A DNA stretch of 64,000 nt. It comes from Inquilinus limosus DSM 16000 (GTDB taxonomy: Bacteria; Pseudomonadota; Alphaproteobacteria; DSM-16000; Inquilinaceae). A program made the position numbers and the translations under genes. Below are positions 33,813 through 42,345 of the stretch, one piece after another. Location: assembly GCF_000423185.1 (NCBI RefSeq), contig NZ_AUHM01000010.1, forward strand, positions 162,386 through 226,385, in the 5' to 3' direction. The first letter of the stretch is position 1. Each line of letters starts with the position of its first letter. The notes beneath the pieces are model-generated. The model searched no databases, had not been told where the DNA came from, and saw only the letters and a program-made list of their open reading frames with translations.

Positions 33813-35407
33813 GCGGCGATCACCCGGCGGTGCAGCCGCTCGATCGCGTCCAGCGCCGAGAGGATCGCCCCCTCCTGCCAGGCCGGGATGTAGGAGGCGT
33901 GCTCGCCGGCCAGCACGATGCGGCCGTCGATCTGGCACAGGTTGTTGTAGTGCTGCGCCCGAGCCTCGTCGGTCCAGTCGCCGGCGCAGCCCAGGCTGAA
34001 GGGCACGCGATGCCATGCCACGGAGATCCCGGTCTCGAACTCCGTCTCGTACTGCGGGTGGATCTGCTTGCCGTATTCGACCGCGCGGCGCACCCGCTCG
34101 GCCGGGTCCATGGCCGTGAACTCGTAGGAGTTCGGGCCGTTCCAGCTATAGGCGCCGAGCAGCACGCCCTTGCCGCCGAGGTTGTAGCCGGTGCTGGGGT
34201 AGGAGATCTGGCGGATCGGCAGGTCGGTGTAGCTGATGCCGCCGTAGATCGCCTCGTCCTCCTCCCAAAAGCGGCGCTTGAACTGCAGCCCGACCTTGAC
34301 CGAGGAGGCGTAGGGCACGGCCTCGATCGCCGCCTGCATCCTCGGGCCGACATCGATCGGGATCTGGCTGAGGACCGTCAGCGGGATGGTGCAGACGCAC
34401 CAGTCGGCCTTGGCCTGCAGCGCGCTGCCTCGGCTCTTGGTGTCCTCATAGGTCACGGTCACCCCGCCCTCGCCCTGCTGGATGCGGGTCACCTTCGAGT
34501 TGTAGCGGATCAGATCGCCGAGCTGCCCGGCGAAGGCCTTGCCGATCATGTCCATGCCGCCGACCGGCTGGAACATGGTGGTCTGGAACTCGTAGAGGGC
34601 GAAGCTCTGCAGGCTGCGCCACAGCCGCGAGCTGAGGATGTCGGACAGGCCGATCGGCTCGCCGGGCACCGGCTCGGCCCCCAGCCCGCCGCCGGCGTCC
34701 TTGGCGTAGCCTCGGAACTCGGCCGAGATCTCGCCGGCCTTGTAGGCGTAGTCCTTGTCGAGGGCGCCCCAGGATTTCAGCGCCTGCAGCAGGATCTCGC
34801 GATCCTCCTTCGACACCGCCTCGTCCAGCCTGCCCTGCTGCGTCGCCTTGGCCAGCAGCTCGGAGACGTGGCCCTGGAAATCCGTCTTGATGTCGCGCAC
34901 GCGCTGCGGCTTGCCGCCGAAGGCCTTGCTGTTGTGCAGGAAGGCGTTGTGGTTGAGCTGCTGGAACGGCTCCAGCGCCACGCCCAGGCGCCGGCAATAG
35001 GCCAGCACGCCGTGATGGTGGTACGGGAGGCGCCAGGGGCCAGGGTTGAGGTACAGCCCCTCGTCGAACTCGCAGGTCTGGGCGGCGCCGCCCAGCTCGG
35101 CGTATCGGTCGCCGCCGCGCAGGGTCCAGTTCCGCCCGCCCGGCCGGTCGTTGAACTCCAGCAGCTGGACCTTGTAGCCGGCCTGGCGCAGCTCCAGCGC
35201 CGCGGTCAGCCCGGCGAGGCCGGCGCCGAGCACCAGCACCGAAGCGCCCCTGGGATCGCCGCTGAGATCGACCGGCCCGTTGTAGCCGGACTCCGCCGCC
35301 AGGCCGAGGCTGGTCATCGCCTGGTACATGGCGGCGCTGCCCGCCGCCATCCCGATCAGCGACAGCAGGCCGCGGCGGGTGACGCCGTCCCCCTGTTCCT
35401 CTTGCAT
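33809..35407 (-). CDS. Tat-exported flavin monoamine/L-amino acid oxidase
   Basis: 532-aa FAD-dependent amine oxidase. A twin-arginine leader is seen (VTRRGLLSLIGMAAGSAAM; R11-R12), so the enzyme is folded with FAD before export. The FAD motif is VLVLGAGLAGLTAALEL, followed by the FAD contact GGRNWTLRGGDRYAELGGAAQ. The C-terminal FAD-binding signature IVLAGEHASYIPAWQEGAILSA is complete. It should oxidise an amine or amino acid to an imine in the periplasm. The coupled cytochrome c and RidA suggest electrons go to the respiratory chain or oxygen and the imine is hydrolysed. The ATG at 35407 gives the Tat leader. Confidence 0.9.
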   Translation of the reverse strand: MQEEQGDGVTRRGLLSLIGMAAGSAAMYQAMTSLGLAAESGYNGPVDLSGDPRGASVLVLGAGLAGLTAALELRQAGYKVQLLEFNDRPGGRNWTLRGGDRYAELGGAAQTCEFDEGLYLNPGPWRLPYHHHGVLAYCRRLGVALEPFQQLNHNAFLHNSKAFGGKPQRVRDIKTDFQGHVSELLAKATQQGRLDEAVSKEDREILLQALKSWGALDKDYAYKAGEISAEFRGYAKDAGGGLGAEPVPGEPIGLSDILSSRLWRSLQSFALYEFQTTMFQPVGGMDMIGKAFAGQLGDLIRYNSKVTRIQQGEGGVTVTYEDTKSRGSALQAKADWCVCTIPLTVLSQIPIDVGPRMQAAIEAVPYASSVKVGLQFKRRFWEEDEAIYGGISYTDLPIRQISYPSTGYNLGGKGVLLGAYSWNGPNSYEFTAMDPAERVRRAVEYGKQIHPQYETEFETGISVAWHRVPFSLGCAGDWTDEARAQHYNNLCQIDGRIVLAGEHASYIPAWQEGAILSALDAIERLHRRVIAA

Positions 35408-35622
35408 CGATCGTGCCCCTTCGACAGTCGCGGCGGAGCGATCCGGCCGCGGATGGCGACAGCAGCAAGAACGATGCCAGAACGGGAAAGCCGCGTCTCC
35501 CGGCACCGCGGGGCCGATCAGGCTGCCGCCCGGTGCCGAAGCAAAAGGCACCGGGTCAGGCAAATATTAGGCAGCAATCAATTCAAGGATTCGGCACGAA
35601 TTTTCGCCAAATCGATAACGAT

Positions 35623-36132
35623 TCAAGCATTTGCCAGATCGACCGAGAACTCCGCCGGCCGGCGCAGCGTCTGGTAGACGACGCAGTAGCGCTCGGTCAG
35701 CTTCAAGAGGGTGGCGCGTTGCTCCTCGGTCAGGTCGCCCTCGACCGTGAAGCGCAGGCGGATGGCGCGGAAGCCGACCGGGGCGTCCTTGGCCACGCCG
35801 AGCGTGCCGCGAAAGTCGAGATCGCCCTCGGCCGAGACGGTGCCGCCGGTGATCGGCAGAGCAAGCGCCGTCGCCACCGCCTTCAGCGTCACCCCGGCGC
35901 AGGCGACTAGCGCCTCCAGCAGCATGTCGCCGGAGCACAGCGACAGGCCGTCGCCGCCGGTCGCAGGGTGCAGCCCGGCCTCGGCCAGGGCGCGGCCGGT
36001 CTCGACCTTGCAGGTCACGCCCTCCTCGCCCAGCCGCCCCTTGGCGCGCAGGGTGATCAGGGCCGCGTCCGGCGCCTCGCGATACTTGTCCTTCAGCGGC
36101 GCCTGCAGGGCGCGCAGCATCTCGGCATCCAT
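35623..36132 (-). CDS. OsmC family peroxiredoxin-like protein
   Basis: 169-aa OsmC/Ohr-fold protein. Its two catalytic cysteines are C78 (LVACAGVTLKAV) and C150 (TERYCVVYQTL), the pair that reduces organic hydroperoxides. It follows the sulfonate ATPase gene by 9 bp in the same direction. OsmC-like genes are often placed beside sulfonate or sulfur uptake genes in proteobacteria; the reason is unclear. Length and motifs are normal for the subgroup with a longer N-terminus. Confidence 0.9.
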   Translation of the reverse strand: MDAEMLRALQAPLKDKYREAPDAALITLRAKGRLGEEGVTCKVETGRALAEAGLHPATGGDGLSLCSGDMLLEALVACAGVTLKAVATALALPITGGTVSAEGDLDFRGTLGVAKDAPVGFRAIRLRFTVEGDLTEEQRATLLKLTERYCVVYQTLRRPAEFSVDLANA

Positions 36133-36141
36133 CGTCGTCTC

Positions 36142-36942
36142 TCAGATCGTGACGGGCACGGCCGAAGCCCGGGCCCCTGCGGCGCCCGCATCGCGGCCGA
36201 CCGCCGCGTCGCGCGGCGGCGCCAGCGAGGATAGCACGGCCTCGCGCAGCCGCAGCAGCTCCGGTGCCCCATCCCGCTCCGCCCGCGGCACCGGCACGGC
36301 GATATCGGCGGCGATCCGGCCCGGGCGGCCGGCCAGCACCACCACGCGGTCGGCCAGCGCCAGCGCCTCGTCGATGTCGTGCGTCACCAGCATCAGGGTG
36401 GGCTCGAGCCAGTCGCGGATCTCCAGCAGATGCCGGTGCAGGTCGCGCCGGGTGAAGGTGTCGAGCGCGCTGAACGGCTCGTCCAGCAACAGCACCTTGG
36501 GCCTGGCGACCAAAGCCCGGGCGATGGCCACGCGCTGGGCCATGCCGCCGGAGAGCTGGCGCGGCCAGGCCCGGGCGAAGCCGGTGAGGCCGACCCGGGC
36601 GATCGCCTCGGCCGCCAGCCGCGCCGCCTCGGCCCGCGGCAGCCGGCCGAGGCCGAAGCGGACATTGGCCTCGACCGTCAGCCAGGGCATCAGCCGCGGC
36701 TCCTGGAACACCACGCCGACATCCTCGCCCGGCCCGTCCACCAGATGGCCGGCGACCGAGAGCGTGCCGGCCGTCGCCCGCTCCAGCCCGGCGATCAGGC
36801 GCAAGAGCGTGCTCTTGCCGCAGCCGCTGGCGCCGACCACGGCGACGACGGCACCGGCCTCCACCTCCAGGTCGATGCCGGACAGGGCGTCGAGCCCGTT
36901 CGGGTAGCGCTTGGCAATGCCCTTCAGCGACAGCATGGTCAT
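36142..36942 (-). CDS. ssuB: Aliphatic sulfonate-type ABC transporter ATP-binding protein
   Basis: 266-aa ATPase of the SsuB/TauB/nitrate class. Walker A GASGCGKS (37-44), FQEPRLMPWLTV, signature LSGGMAQRVAIARAL, Walker B VLLLDEPFSALD and LVTHDIDEALALAD are seen. The start ATG 36942 overlaps the permease stop by 4 bp; a second ATG lies at 36936. With the permease and binding protein upstream it forms one sulfonate or taurine importer. Ligand assignment is by family only. Confidence 0.9.
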   Translation of the reverse strand: MTMLSLKGIAKRYPNGLDALSGIDLEVEAGAVVAVVGASGCGKSTLLRLIAGLERATAGTLSVAGHLVDGPGEDVGVVFQEPRLMPWLTVEANVRFGLGRLPRAEAARLAAEAIARVGLTGFARAWPRQLSGGMAQRVAIARALVARPKVLLLDEPFSALDTFTRRDLHRHLLEIRDWLEPTLMLVTHDIDEALALADRVVVLAGRPGRIAADIAVPVPRAERDGAPELLRLREAVLSSLAPPRDAAVGRDAGAAGARASAVPVTI

Positions 36943-37754
36943 GCCCCCTCCGGCCTGAAGCCGTCCTGCCAGCGCACCAGCCGGGCGCCGAGCGAGGCCA
37001 GGGCCAGGTCGCTGAGCTTGCCGAGCACGGCGAAGAGCAGGATCGCGGCCAGGATGGTGGCCGGGCGGCCTGTCATCTGCCCGTCGACCAGCAGATAGCC
37101 CAGCCCCTTGCTGGCGCCCATGAACTCCGCCGCCACCACGAACATCCAGCCGAGACCGAGCCCGCCGCGCAGGCCCGTGATGTAGGTCGGCAGCGCCGCC
37201 GGCAGCAGGATGCGGCGAACCAGGTCCCAGGTGCCGAAGCGGTAGATCCGCCCGACCTCGACCAGCTTGCGGTCGACCGAGGCGATGGCGCCGGCCAGCG
37301 TCAGGTAGACCGGGAAGAACACGCCGACCGCGATCAGCAGCACCTTCGGCGTCTCGAAGATGCCGAACCACAGGATGAACAGCGGCGTCCAGGCGATCGA
37401 CGGGATGCTGCGCAGCGCCTGGATGGTCGGGTCCAGCAGGCGGCAGGCCAGCGGCCAGACGCCGGTCGCGGCGCCGAACACCGTGCCGGCGGCGGCGCCC
37501 AGCAGGAAGCCCCACCACACCCGCCACAGCGTCGCCAGCACATGATCGAGCAGCACGCCGCGCGCCGTCAGGTCGCCGAGCGTGCGCAGGATCTGCGAGG
37601 GCGGCGGCAGCAGGCGGGTCGAGACCAGCCCCAGCGCCGCCAGCACCTCCCAGCCCAGGGCCAGCCCGACCGGCAAGATCAGCCCGACCGCGACGGTGCC
37701 GAGCGCGTTGGCAGCGCGCGGTTCCCGGACGGCGGCTTCGGCGGCGCTGGTCAT
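36939..37754 (-). CDS. ssuC: Aliphatic sulfonate-type ABC transporter permease
   Basis: 271-aa SsuC/TauC-like inner-membrane permease. Helices include ALGTVAVGLILPVGLALGWEVLAAL and FLLGAAAGTVFGAATG. The typical SIPSIAWTPLFILWFGI is present, and an EAA-like loop runs through IYRFGTWDLVRRILLPAALP. The start overlaps the binding-protein stop by 4 bp (ATGA) and the end overlaps the ATPase start. Transports sulfonate or a related anion. Confidence 0.92.
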   Translation of the reverse strand: MTSAAEAAVREPRAANALGTVAVGLILPVGLALGWEVLAALGLVSTRLLPPPSQILRTLGDLTARGVLLDHVLATLWRVWWGFLLGAAAGTVFGAATGVWPLACRLLDPTIQALRSIPSIAWTPLFILWFGIFETPKVLLIAVGVFFPVYLTLAGAIASVDRKLVEVGRIYRFGTWDLVRRILLPAALPTYITGLRGGLGLGWMFVVAAEFMGASKGLGYLLVDGQMTGRPATILAAILLFAVLGKLSDLALASLGARLVRWQDGFRPEGA

Positions 37755-38734
37755 GGCTGGGCGGCGAGCGCGGTCTTGAAGCGGGCATCGAGCAGCGCGT
37801 CGACGGTGGCCGCGACGTCAACCCCGGCGTCGATCGCGCCTGCCAGCTGCAGCGCCAGCCCGGCATTCAGGATGGTGTCGCGCTTCGGCGCGTCGATCGC
37901 CGGGCCGGACAGGTCGGTGCGCTCCAGCTGCTTCGCCGCCACCGCCTCGGTCAGGCCGGCCGCCTGGACCAGGGCGGCGCGCAGATCCTCCGGATGCTCG
38001 AGCGCGTAGCGCCGAGCCCGTTCATAGGCGCGGATCACGGTCTCAACGATCTCCGGGTGGTCGGCCGCGAACTGTTCGTTGACGTTCAGCACGCCATAGG
38101 TGTTCAGCTCGGGCTTGCGGCAGAACAGCCGCGCGCCCTGCTCCAGCTCCGCCTGCGCCATCATCGGGTCCAGCCCGGCCCAGGCGTCGACCTGGCGGCC
38201 GATCAGGGCGTTACGGCCGTCCGCATGCTGCAGCAGCACCACCTCGATGTCCTGCTCGGTCAGGCCGTGATCGGCCAGGGCGCGCAGCAGGAAGATGTAG
38301 GGATCGGTGCCGCGGGTGACGGCGACGCGCTTGCCCTTCAGCTCCTCGACCGACTGGATCGGGCTGTCGCCGTTGGTCACCAGCGCCGTCCACTCCGGCC
38401 GGGAGTAGGAATAGACGGCCTTGATCGGGCTGCCGTTGATCCGCGCAAGGAGAGCCGCAGCCCCGGCGGTGGAGCCGAACTGGACGCTGCCGGAGTTCAG
38501 GAACTCGATCGCCTTGTTGCTGCCGGCGCTCTGCACCCAGGTCACCGACACGCCCTGCGGCGTCAGCGCCTCCTCCAGCCAGCCCTTCTCCTTCAGCACC
38601 AGGCTGACCGGGTTGTAATAGGCCCAGTCGAGGGTGATGCCGGAGACCGGCTCGGCGGCCCGGCCGGGCGCCGGCAGAGAGACCGCGGCGGCGATCGAGC
38701 CCGCGAGCAGCAGGCGGCGCGACAGGGTGATCAT
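37751..38734 (-). CDS. ssuA: Aliphatic sulfonate-type ABC substrate-binding protein
   Basis: 327-aa periplasmic SsuA/TauA/NrtA-like binding protein. The leader (RRLLLAGSIAAAVSLPAPGRA) starts with RR, so Tat export is possible though Sec is likelier. Core motifs are ITLDWAYYNPVSLVLKEKGWL, WVQSAGSNKAIEFLNSGSVQFGSTAGAAALLARING and VAVTRGTDPYIFLLRALADHGL. A candidate promoter lies about 60 bp upstream. It is first of four genes with the permease, ATPase and OsmC. Confidence 0.92.
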   Translation of the reverse strand: MITLSRRLLLAGSIAAAVSLPAPGRAAEPVSGITLDWAYYNPVSLVLKEKGWLEEALTPQGVSVTWVQSAGSNKAIEFLNSGSVQFGSTAGAAALLARINGSPIKAVYSYSRPEWTALVTNGDSPIQSVEELKGKRVAVTRGTDPYIFLLRALADHGLTEQDIEVVLLQHADGRNALIGRQVDAWAGLDPMMAQAELEQGARLFCRKPELNTYGVLNVNEQFAADHPEIVETVIRAYERARRYALEHPEDLRAALVQAAGLTEAVAAKQLERTDLSGPAIDAPKRDTILNAGLALQLAGAIDAGVDVAATVDALLDARFKTALAAQP

Positions 38735-38792
38735 GATCGGTCCTTTCGGCCGGCAGGATCCACGACGCCGACCCGTTGATTGTCAGTTAAAT

Positions 38793-38820
38793 ACGATATT
38801 TCAGGGATCGGATATGTCAA
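38793..38820 (-). promoter_or_regulatory. Candidate sigma-70 promoter of the ssu operon
   Basis: On the minus strand TTGACA (38820-38815) is followed, 16 bp on, by TATCGT (38798-38793). It lies in a markedly AT-rich window between the ssuA and SnoaL-like genes, about 60 bp upstream of ssuA. Confidence 0.45.
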
Positions 38821-38843
38821 ATGACTTAATTTACTCACTTTTG

Positions 38844-38860
38844 TTGTTTATAATAGGCCA
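38844..38860 (+). promoter_or_regulatory. Candidate -10 element of the SnoaL-like gene
   Basis: A perfect TATAAT at 38849-38854 lies 69 bp upstream of the SnoaL-like start; a matching -35 is weak (TTAATT, 17 bp before). Position and base composition support a promoter, but only half of it is clear. Confidence 0.35.
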
Positions 38861-38922
38861 CTCGACAGCCGGCAATCGCTTCGGCATAATGAACAAATTA
38901 GGAACAAATTGACCGAAATGCC

Positions 38923-39309
38923 ATGGACGTCCACATCGTCGCCGCCCTGTGGCGCGCCTTCGATGCGCGCGACTGGGCCAGCGCCCTCGGTTTGCTGTCC
39001 GATGACTTTGTGGCGGATTGGCCGCAGACCTGCGAGCGCATCCGTGGCGCCGATGCCTTCATTGCCCTGAACGCCAATTATCCCGGCCGCTGGCGCTGCC
39101 ATCTGCAAGAGCTGATCCCGGCGGGCGAGCGCGCGGTCTCCCGCGTGCTGATCACCAATGGCAACGACATCGTGCATGCGGTCTCGCTGTACCGCCTGCG
39201 CGACGGCCAGATCACGGAGGCGGTGGAAGTCTTCGCCGATGCGGGCGAGCCACCCTACGACCGCAGCCGCTGGGCCGAACGCTACGAGCTGAAGCTGCCG
39301 ACCGGGTGA
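38923..39309 (+). CDS. SnoaL-like (NTF2-fold) protein
   Basis: 128-aa protein of the NTF2/SnoaL fold: IVAALWRAFDARDWASALGLLSDDFVADWP, then a FIALNANYPG turn, then INGND-type strands (VLITNGNDIVHAVSLYRLRDGQITEAVEVFAD). This fold is used by many small polyketide cyclases, isomerases and carrier-like proteins, so the job is unknown. It is divergent from the sulfonate operon. No RBS-based start conflict: ATG 38923 begins the fold. Confidence 0.82.
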   Translation: MDVHIVAALWRAFDARDWASALGLLSDDFVADWPQTCERIRGADAFIALNANYPGRWRCHLQELIPAGERAVSRVLITNGNDIVHAVSLYRLRDGQITEAVEVFADAGEPPYDRSRWAERYELKLPTG

Positions 39310-39404
39310 GGCAGGAGCGCCGCGAAGCCTGCTCATGAATTGAGGTCAGGTCACTTCGGTGCCCTCGGGCAGGGTTCATAGAATGTCGAGCGTCTTCACG
39401 CATT

Positions 39405-39536
39405 GCCTCTCCCGCCGGACGCGGGAGAGGTCGGGCTCGCGCAGCGAGACCGGGTGAGGGCTGGCCCAGGCCTCGACAAACTCCCCTCACCCGGAGCCGC
39501 TTCGCGTCTCCGACCTCTCCCGCAAGCGGGAGAGGC
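39405..39536. repeat. Large palindromic intergenic repeat (CCTCTCCC type)
   Basis: The 281-bp gap is mostly one near-palindrome. It opens with the hairpin CCTCTCCCGC/GCGGGAGAGG and contains GCTCGCGCAGCGAG and CGGGTGAGGG. It then returns with CCCCTCACCCG and a closing hairpin CCTCTCCCGC/GCGGGAGAGG. The same words recur at 5517-5660, so it is a dispersed element. Confidence 0.75.
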
Positions 39537-39590
39537 AAAAACAGCGTTTCCGTTCAATCGGATGATCGATCTGGCCTAAGCTCATCCGCT

Positions 39591-39905
39591 TCAGCACGCC
39601 ACCGTCAGCTCGACATACTCCGCCCGCATCGGGTTGTCGCGCGGGGTGACCGAGGTGATCTTGCAGGCCGACACCTGCTCGATCGCCTTGCGCTCGGCGG
39701 CGCGGACCTTCGCCGGGGACGGGCCGATCAGGCTCGGCCCCACCAGCCAGGCCCCCCAGCTCGACTCCGTCAGCCGGGTCACGCCGATATTGAGGCCGTT
39801 CACCGTCACCGTCCGCGACAACACGGCGGGCGGCTCGCTCGGCGGCGGCTTCTGCGCACAGCCGAGAAGCGCCAGCGCAGCAAGCGCCGGGAGACCGTAT
39901 CTCAC
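39591..39905 (-). CDS. Putative small lipoprotein, hypothetical
   Basis: About 104 residues. A hydrophobic leader ends in a lipobox (LAALALLGCAQKPPP), so the cysteine would be lipid-modified. The mature part is TVTVNGLNIGVTRLTESSWGAWLVGP and a closing CKITSVTPRDNPMRAEYVELTVAC. No ATG lies in a sensible place; GTG at 39905 or 39917 are candidates. No family recognised. It lies at the 3' side of the ClC channel gene and is convergent to the SnoaL-like gene. Confidence 0.68.
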   Translation of the reverse strand: MRYGLPALAALALLGCAQKPPPSEPPAVLSRTVTVNGLNIGVTRLTESSWGAWLVGPSLIGPSPAKVRAAERKAIEQVSACKITSVTPRDNPMRAEYVELTVAC

Positions 39906-39948
39906 CTGAACCCCCACAAGGCCTTTATTCCTTTGTGGGCAGACGATA

Positions 39949-41274
39949 TCAGGTTGTCGCTGAAGGATTCCAGCCGGCACGCGCAAGAATTCGCTCGGCC
40001 AGCAGGTGATAGAGGCCGTGCCGCAGCACCAGCCGCGATCCGGCCCAGGCCAGGCCGACCGCCGGGATCAGGATGGCGAGGCCGCGGGCCTCGCCGGTCA
40101 TCTCGGTCAGCAGCACCAGGGCGGTAACCGGCGAATGCGTGACGCCGGTCAGATAGGCGGCCATGCCGACCAGCATCAGCGACGGCACGAGGTCGGGGCC
40201 GACCAGCGGCGCGAAGATCGCGCCGAATCCGGCGCCGACCGACAGCGAGGGCGCGAACAGCCCGCCCGGGATGCCGGCGGAGGACGCCAGGGCGGTGGCG
40301 GCGAACTTGGCCGGGAAGAACCACCAGGCCAGGGTTTGGCCGCCTTCGAGGGCAAGGCGCGTCGGCTCGTAGCCCGTGCCGAAGGTGGCGCCGCCGGCCG
40401 CGAGGCCGATCAGCCCGGCGAGAAGGCCGCAGCTGGCGGCTGCGATCAGCACCGACCAGCGGCCGAAACGGCCGAACAGAAGCGGCAGCAGCCGGGTCAG
40501 CGCCAGGACGCAGCGGCCGAACACGCCGCCGAGGATCCCGGCCAGAAGCGCGACCAGGAGGAAGATCGGGACCGCCTGCGCCGTAGCGTCCAGTGGATGG
40601 CGGCCGAAATAGGTGTAGTCGCCGAGCACGGCGATGGCGACGGCGGAGGACAGGAAGATCGCGGCCAGCACCGCCATGCGGTTGCGGATGTCGAAGCCGC
40701 CGACCAGCTCCTCCAGCGCGAAGACGATGCCGGCGAGCGGCGTGTTGAAGGCGCCGGCCAGGCCCGCCGCGCCGCCGGCGGTGATCACCCGCCTGAGCCG
40801 CGCCGGGTTGGCGCGTGGCGTCAGGCCGGCGAGGATCACGGCCCCAACCTGCACGGTCGGCCCCTCGCGCCCGATCGAGGCGCCGCAGGCGAGGCCGAAC
40901 AGGCAGAGCAGGATCTTGCCGATGCCGGTGCGGGCGTTCAGCTGGCTCGGCACCAGCTCCAGCGGCCGGCGCATCGCCGCGATGCATTGCGGAATGCCGC
41001 TGCCCGGCGCCGCCGGGAACAGCCGCTGCGCCGCCAGGGCCGAGACGCCGAAGCCGACGGCGCCCAGGATCGGCGCCAGCCACAGCCGGCCATCGGTCAG
41101 CCAGAAGAAGAACTGCTGCGCCTCATCCGCAGCGCGGGCGAAGGCGACGGCCATGCAGCCAACCAGGATGCCGCCGATGGCAAAGCGCACCATCCGTCGC
41201 AGGCGTGGCGGCGACAGCAGGCGGCGGAGAGTTCGAAGGGTCAGGTCCGGCGCGTCGCCGGCTGGATGCGCCAT
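39949..41274 (-). CDS. ClC family chloride channel/antiporter
   Basis: 441-aa membrane protein with the ClC selectivity motifs in order: GSGIPQ, then GREGPTVQ whose glutamate is the gating residue of H+/Cl- antiporters, and later GGLFAPSLSVG. Many hydrophobic helices fill the rest. No CBS domains follow, as in bacterial short forms. Its role may be acid resistance or anion homeostasis. Its promoter should lie in the 18-bp gap or inside the sufA end, so read-through from the suf side is possible. Confidence 0.93.
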   Translation of the reverse strand: MAHPAGDAPDLTLRTLRRLLSPPRLRRMVRFAIGGILVGCMAVAFARAADEAQQFFFWLTDGRLWLAPILGAVGFGVSALAAQRLFPAAPGSGIPQCIAAMRRPLELVPSQLNARTGIGKILLCLFGLACGASIGREGPTVQVGAVILAGLTPRANPARLRRVITAGGAAGLAGAFNTPLAGIVFALEELVGGFDIRNRMAVLAAIFLSSAVAIAVLGDYTYFGRHPLDATAQAVPIFLLVALLAGILGGVFGRCVLALTRLLPLLFGRFGRWSVLIAAASCGLLAGLIGLAAGGATFGTGYEPTRLALEGGQTLAWWFFPAKFAATALASSAGIPGGLFAPSLSVGAGFGAIFAPLVGPDLVPSLMLVGMAAYLTGVTHSPVTALVLLTEMTGEARGLAILIPAVGLAWAGSRLVLRHGLYHLLAERILARAGWNPSATT

Positions 41275-41292
41275 GGCGACCGCCGGGCGGTG

Positions 41293-41673
41293 TCAGACAC
41301 CAGCGGGGGCGGGTTCCTTGCCCTCGGGCTGGGCCACCCGGAAGCTCTCGCCGCAGCCGCAGCGATCGACTTCGTTCGGGTTGTTGAACACGAAGCGGGC
41401 CCCGAACTCTTCCTGGACGTAGTCCATCTCGGTGCCGAGCAGGAACATGATCGCCGAGGGGTCGATCAGGACGGTGACGCCCTTGCTCTCGACCACGTCC
41501 TCGAACTTCTTCCGCTCCTCGGCGTATTCCATGAAGTAGCTGAGGCCGGAGCAGCCGCGGGCCTTCACCCCGACCCGCAGGCCGAGGATCGGCTTGGGCG
41601 ACTTCGCGATCAGCTCGCGCACGCGGTCGGCGGCGCGGTCGGTCAGCGTAATCGGCGGCGGTAGGGCGCGCAT
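41293..41673 (-). CDS. sufA: Iron-sulfur cluster assembly A-type carrier (SufA/IscA)
   Basis: 126-aa A-type Fe-S carrier. The three ligand cysteines are present: RGCSGLSYFMEY for the first and DRCGCGESF for the pair near the C-terminus. It receives a cluster from the SufBCD scaffold and delivers it to target proteins. The open frame extends upstream, but ATG 41671-41673 begins the family fold (PPITLTDRAADRVREL). It is separated from sufT by 234 bp that contain a REP-like element, so it may be less strongly expressed. Confidence 0.93.
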   Translation of the reverse strand: MRALPPPITLTDRAADRVRELIAKSPKPILGLRVGVKARGCSGLSYFMEYAEERKKFEDVVESKGVTVLIDPSAIMFLLGTEMDYVQEEFGARFVFNNPNEVDRCGCGESFRVAQPEGKEPAPAGV

Positions 41674-41782
41674 CCTGTTCACCTCTTGTCCTCGACCCAC
41701 AAGATGGGCCGATCCGGAAAAGACTTCAACGGCCTGCGGTGCAACGCAGACGTTCTCCGGCGACCTCACCCTTTCCCTTTTC

Positions 41783-41872
41783 TGTCATTGCCGGGCTTGA
41801 CCCGGCAATCCAGGGGCCACGGAGAGCCGCTCTGGAAGCCCCTGGATCCTCGGGTCAAGCCCGAGGATGACA
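41783..41872. repeat. REP-like intergenic palindromic element, copy D
   Basis: Starts TGTCATTGCCGGG like copy A and ends GGATGACA. The two hairpins are TGCCGGG/CCCGGCA and CCTCGGG/CCCGAGG, with a longer spacer than in the other copies. It lies between sufT and sufA. Confidence 0.85.
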
Positions 41873-41907
41873 ATGGAGGTGGCCGGAAGACGGCCGAGTA
41901 CGGCTCG

Positions 41908-42345
41908 CTACATCCCCAGCGCCAGCCGGGCATCCTCGCTGGCGCGCTCGATCGACCAGGGCGGATCCCAGGTCAGGCTGACCTTGGCCTCGGTCACGCC
42001 CGGCACGGCCAGCACGCCCTTCTCCACGATCGCGGGCATCGAGCCCGCCACCGGGCAGTTCGGCGCGGTCAGGGTCATGTCGATCTCGGCCTTGCCCTCC
42101 GGCGACACCTCGATCCGGTAGATCAGTCCGAGCTCGACGATGTTGACCGGCAGCTCCGGGTCGAAGACCAGGGTCAGGTTGTCGAGGATGGCCGACCGCG
42201 TCGCCTCGACATCGAGCGGATACTCGATCTTCGACAGCGGGGTGCGGACATGGATCCAGTCCGGCTCCGGCACGTCCAGCGTGCCGGCGCGCATGAAGTC
42301 GTTCAGGCCGAGGCCGTCATCGGGGAAATAGGCGGGACGGTTCAT
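41908..42345 (-). CDS. sufT: SUF system maturation protein SufT (DUF59/MIP18 family)
   Basis: 145-aa MIP18-family protein. Core motif: VFDPELPVNIVELGLIYRIEV, with LTAPNCPVAGSMPAIVE holding the conserved cysteine. It helps place Fe-S clusters in target proteins. The stop of sufE overlaps its start by 4 bp, so the genes are coupled. The N-terminal extension is typical of the alphaproteobacterial type. Confidence 0.9.
   Translation of the reverse strand: MNRPAYFPDDGLGLNDFMRAGTLDVPEPDWIHVRTPLSKIEYPLDVEATRSAILDNLTLVFDPELPVNIVELGLIYRIEVSPEGKAEIDMTLTAPNCPVAGSMPAIVEKGVLAVPGVTEAKVSLTWDPPWSIERASEDARLALGM

Noticed and set aside
39310..39404. Possible short gene between the SnoaL-like gene and the lipoprotein gene
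   Set aside because: No start with a ribosome site and no conserved-looking frame; the gap is dominated by the palindromic repeat.
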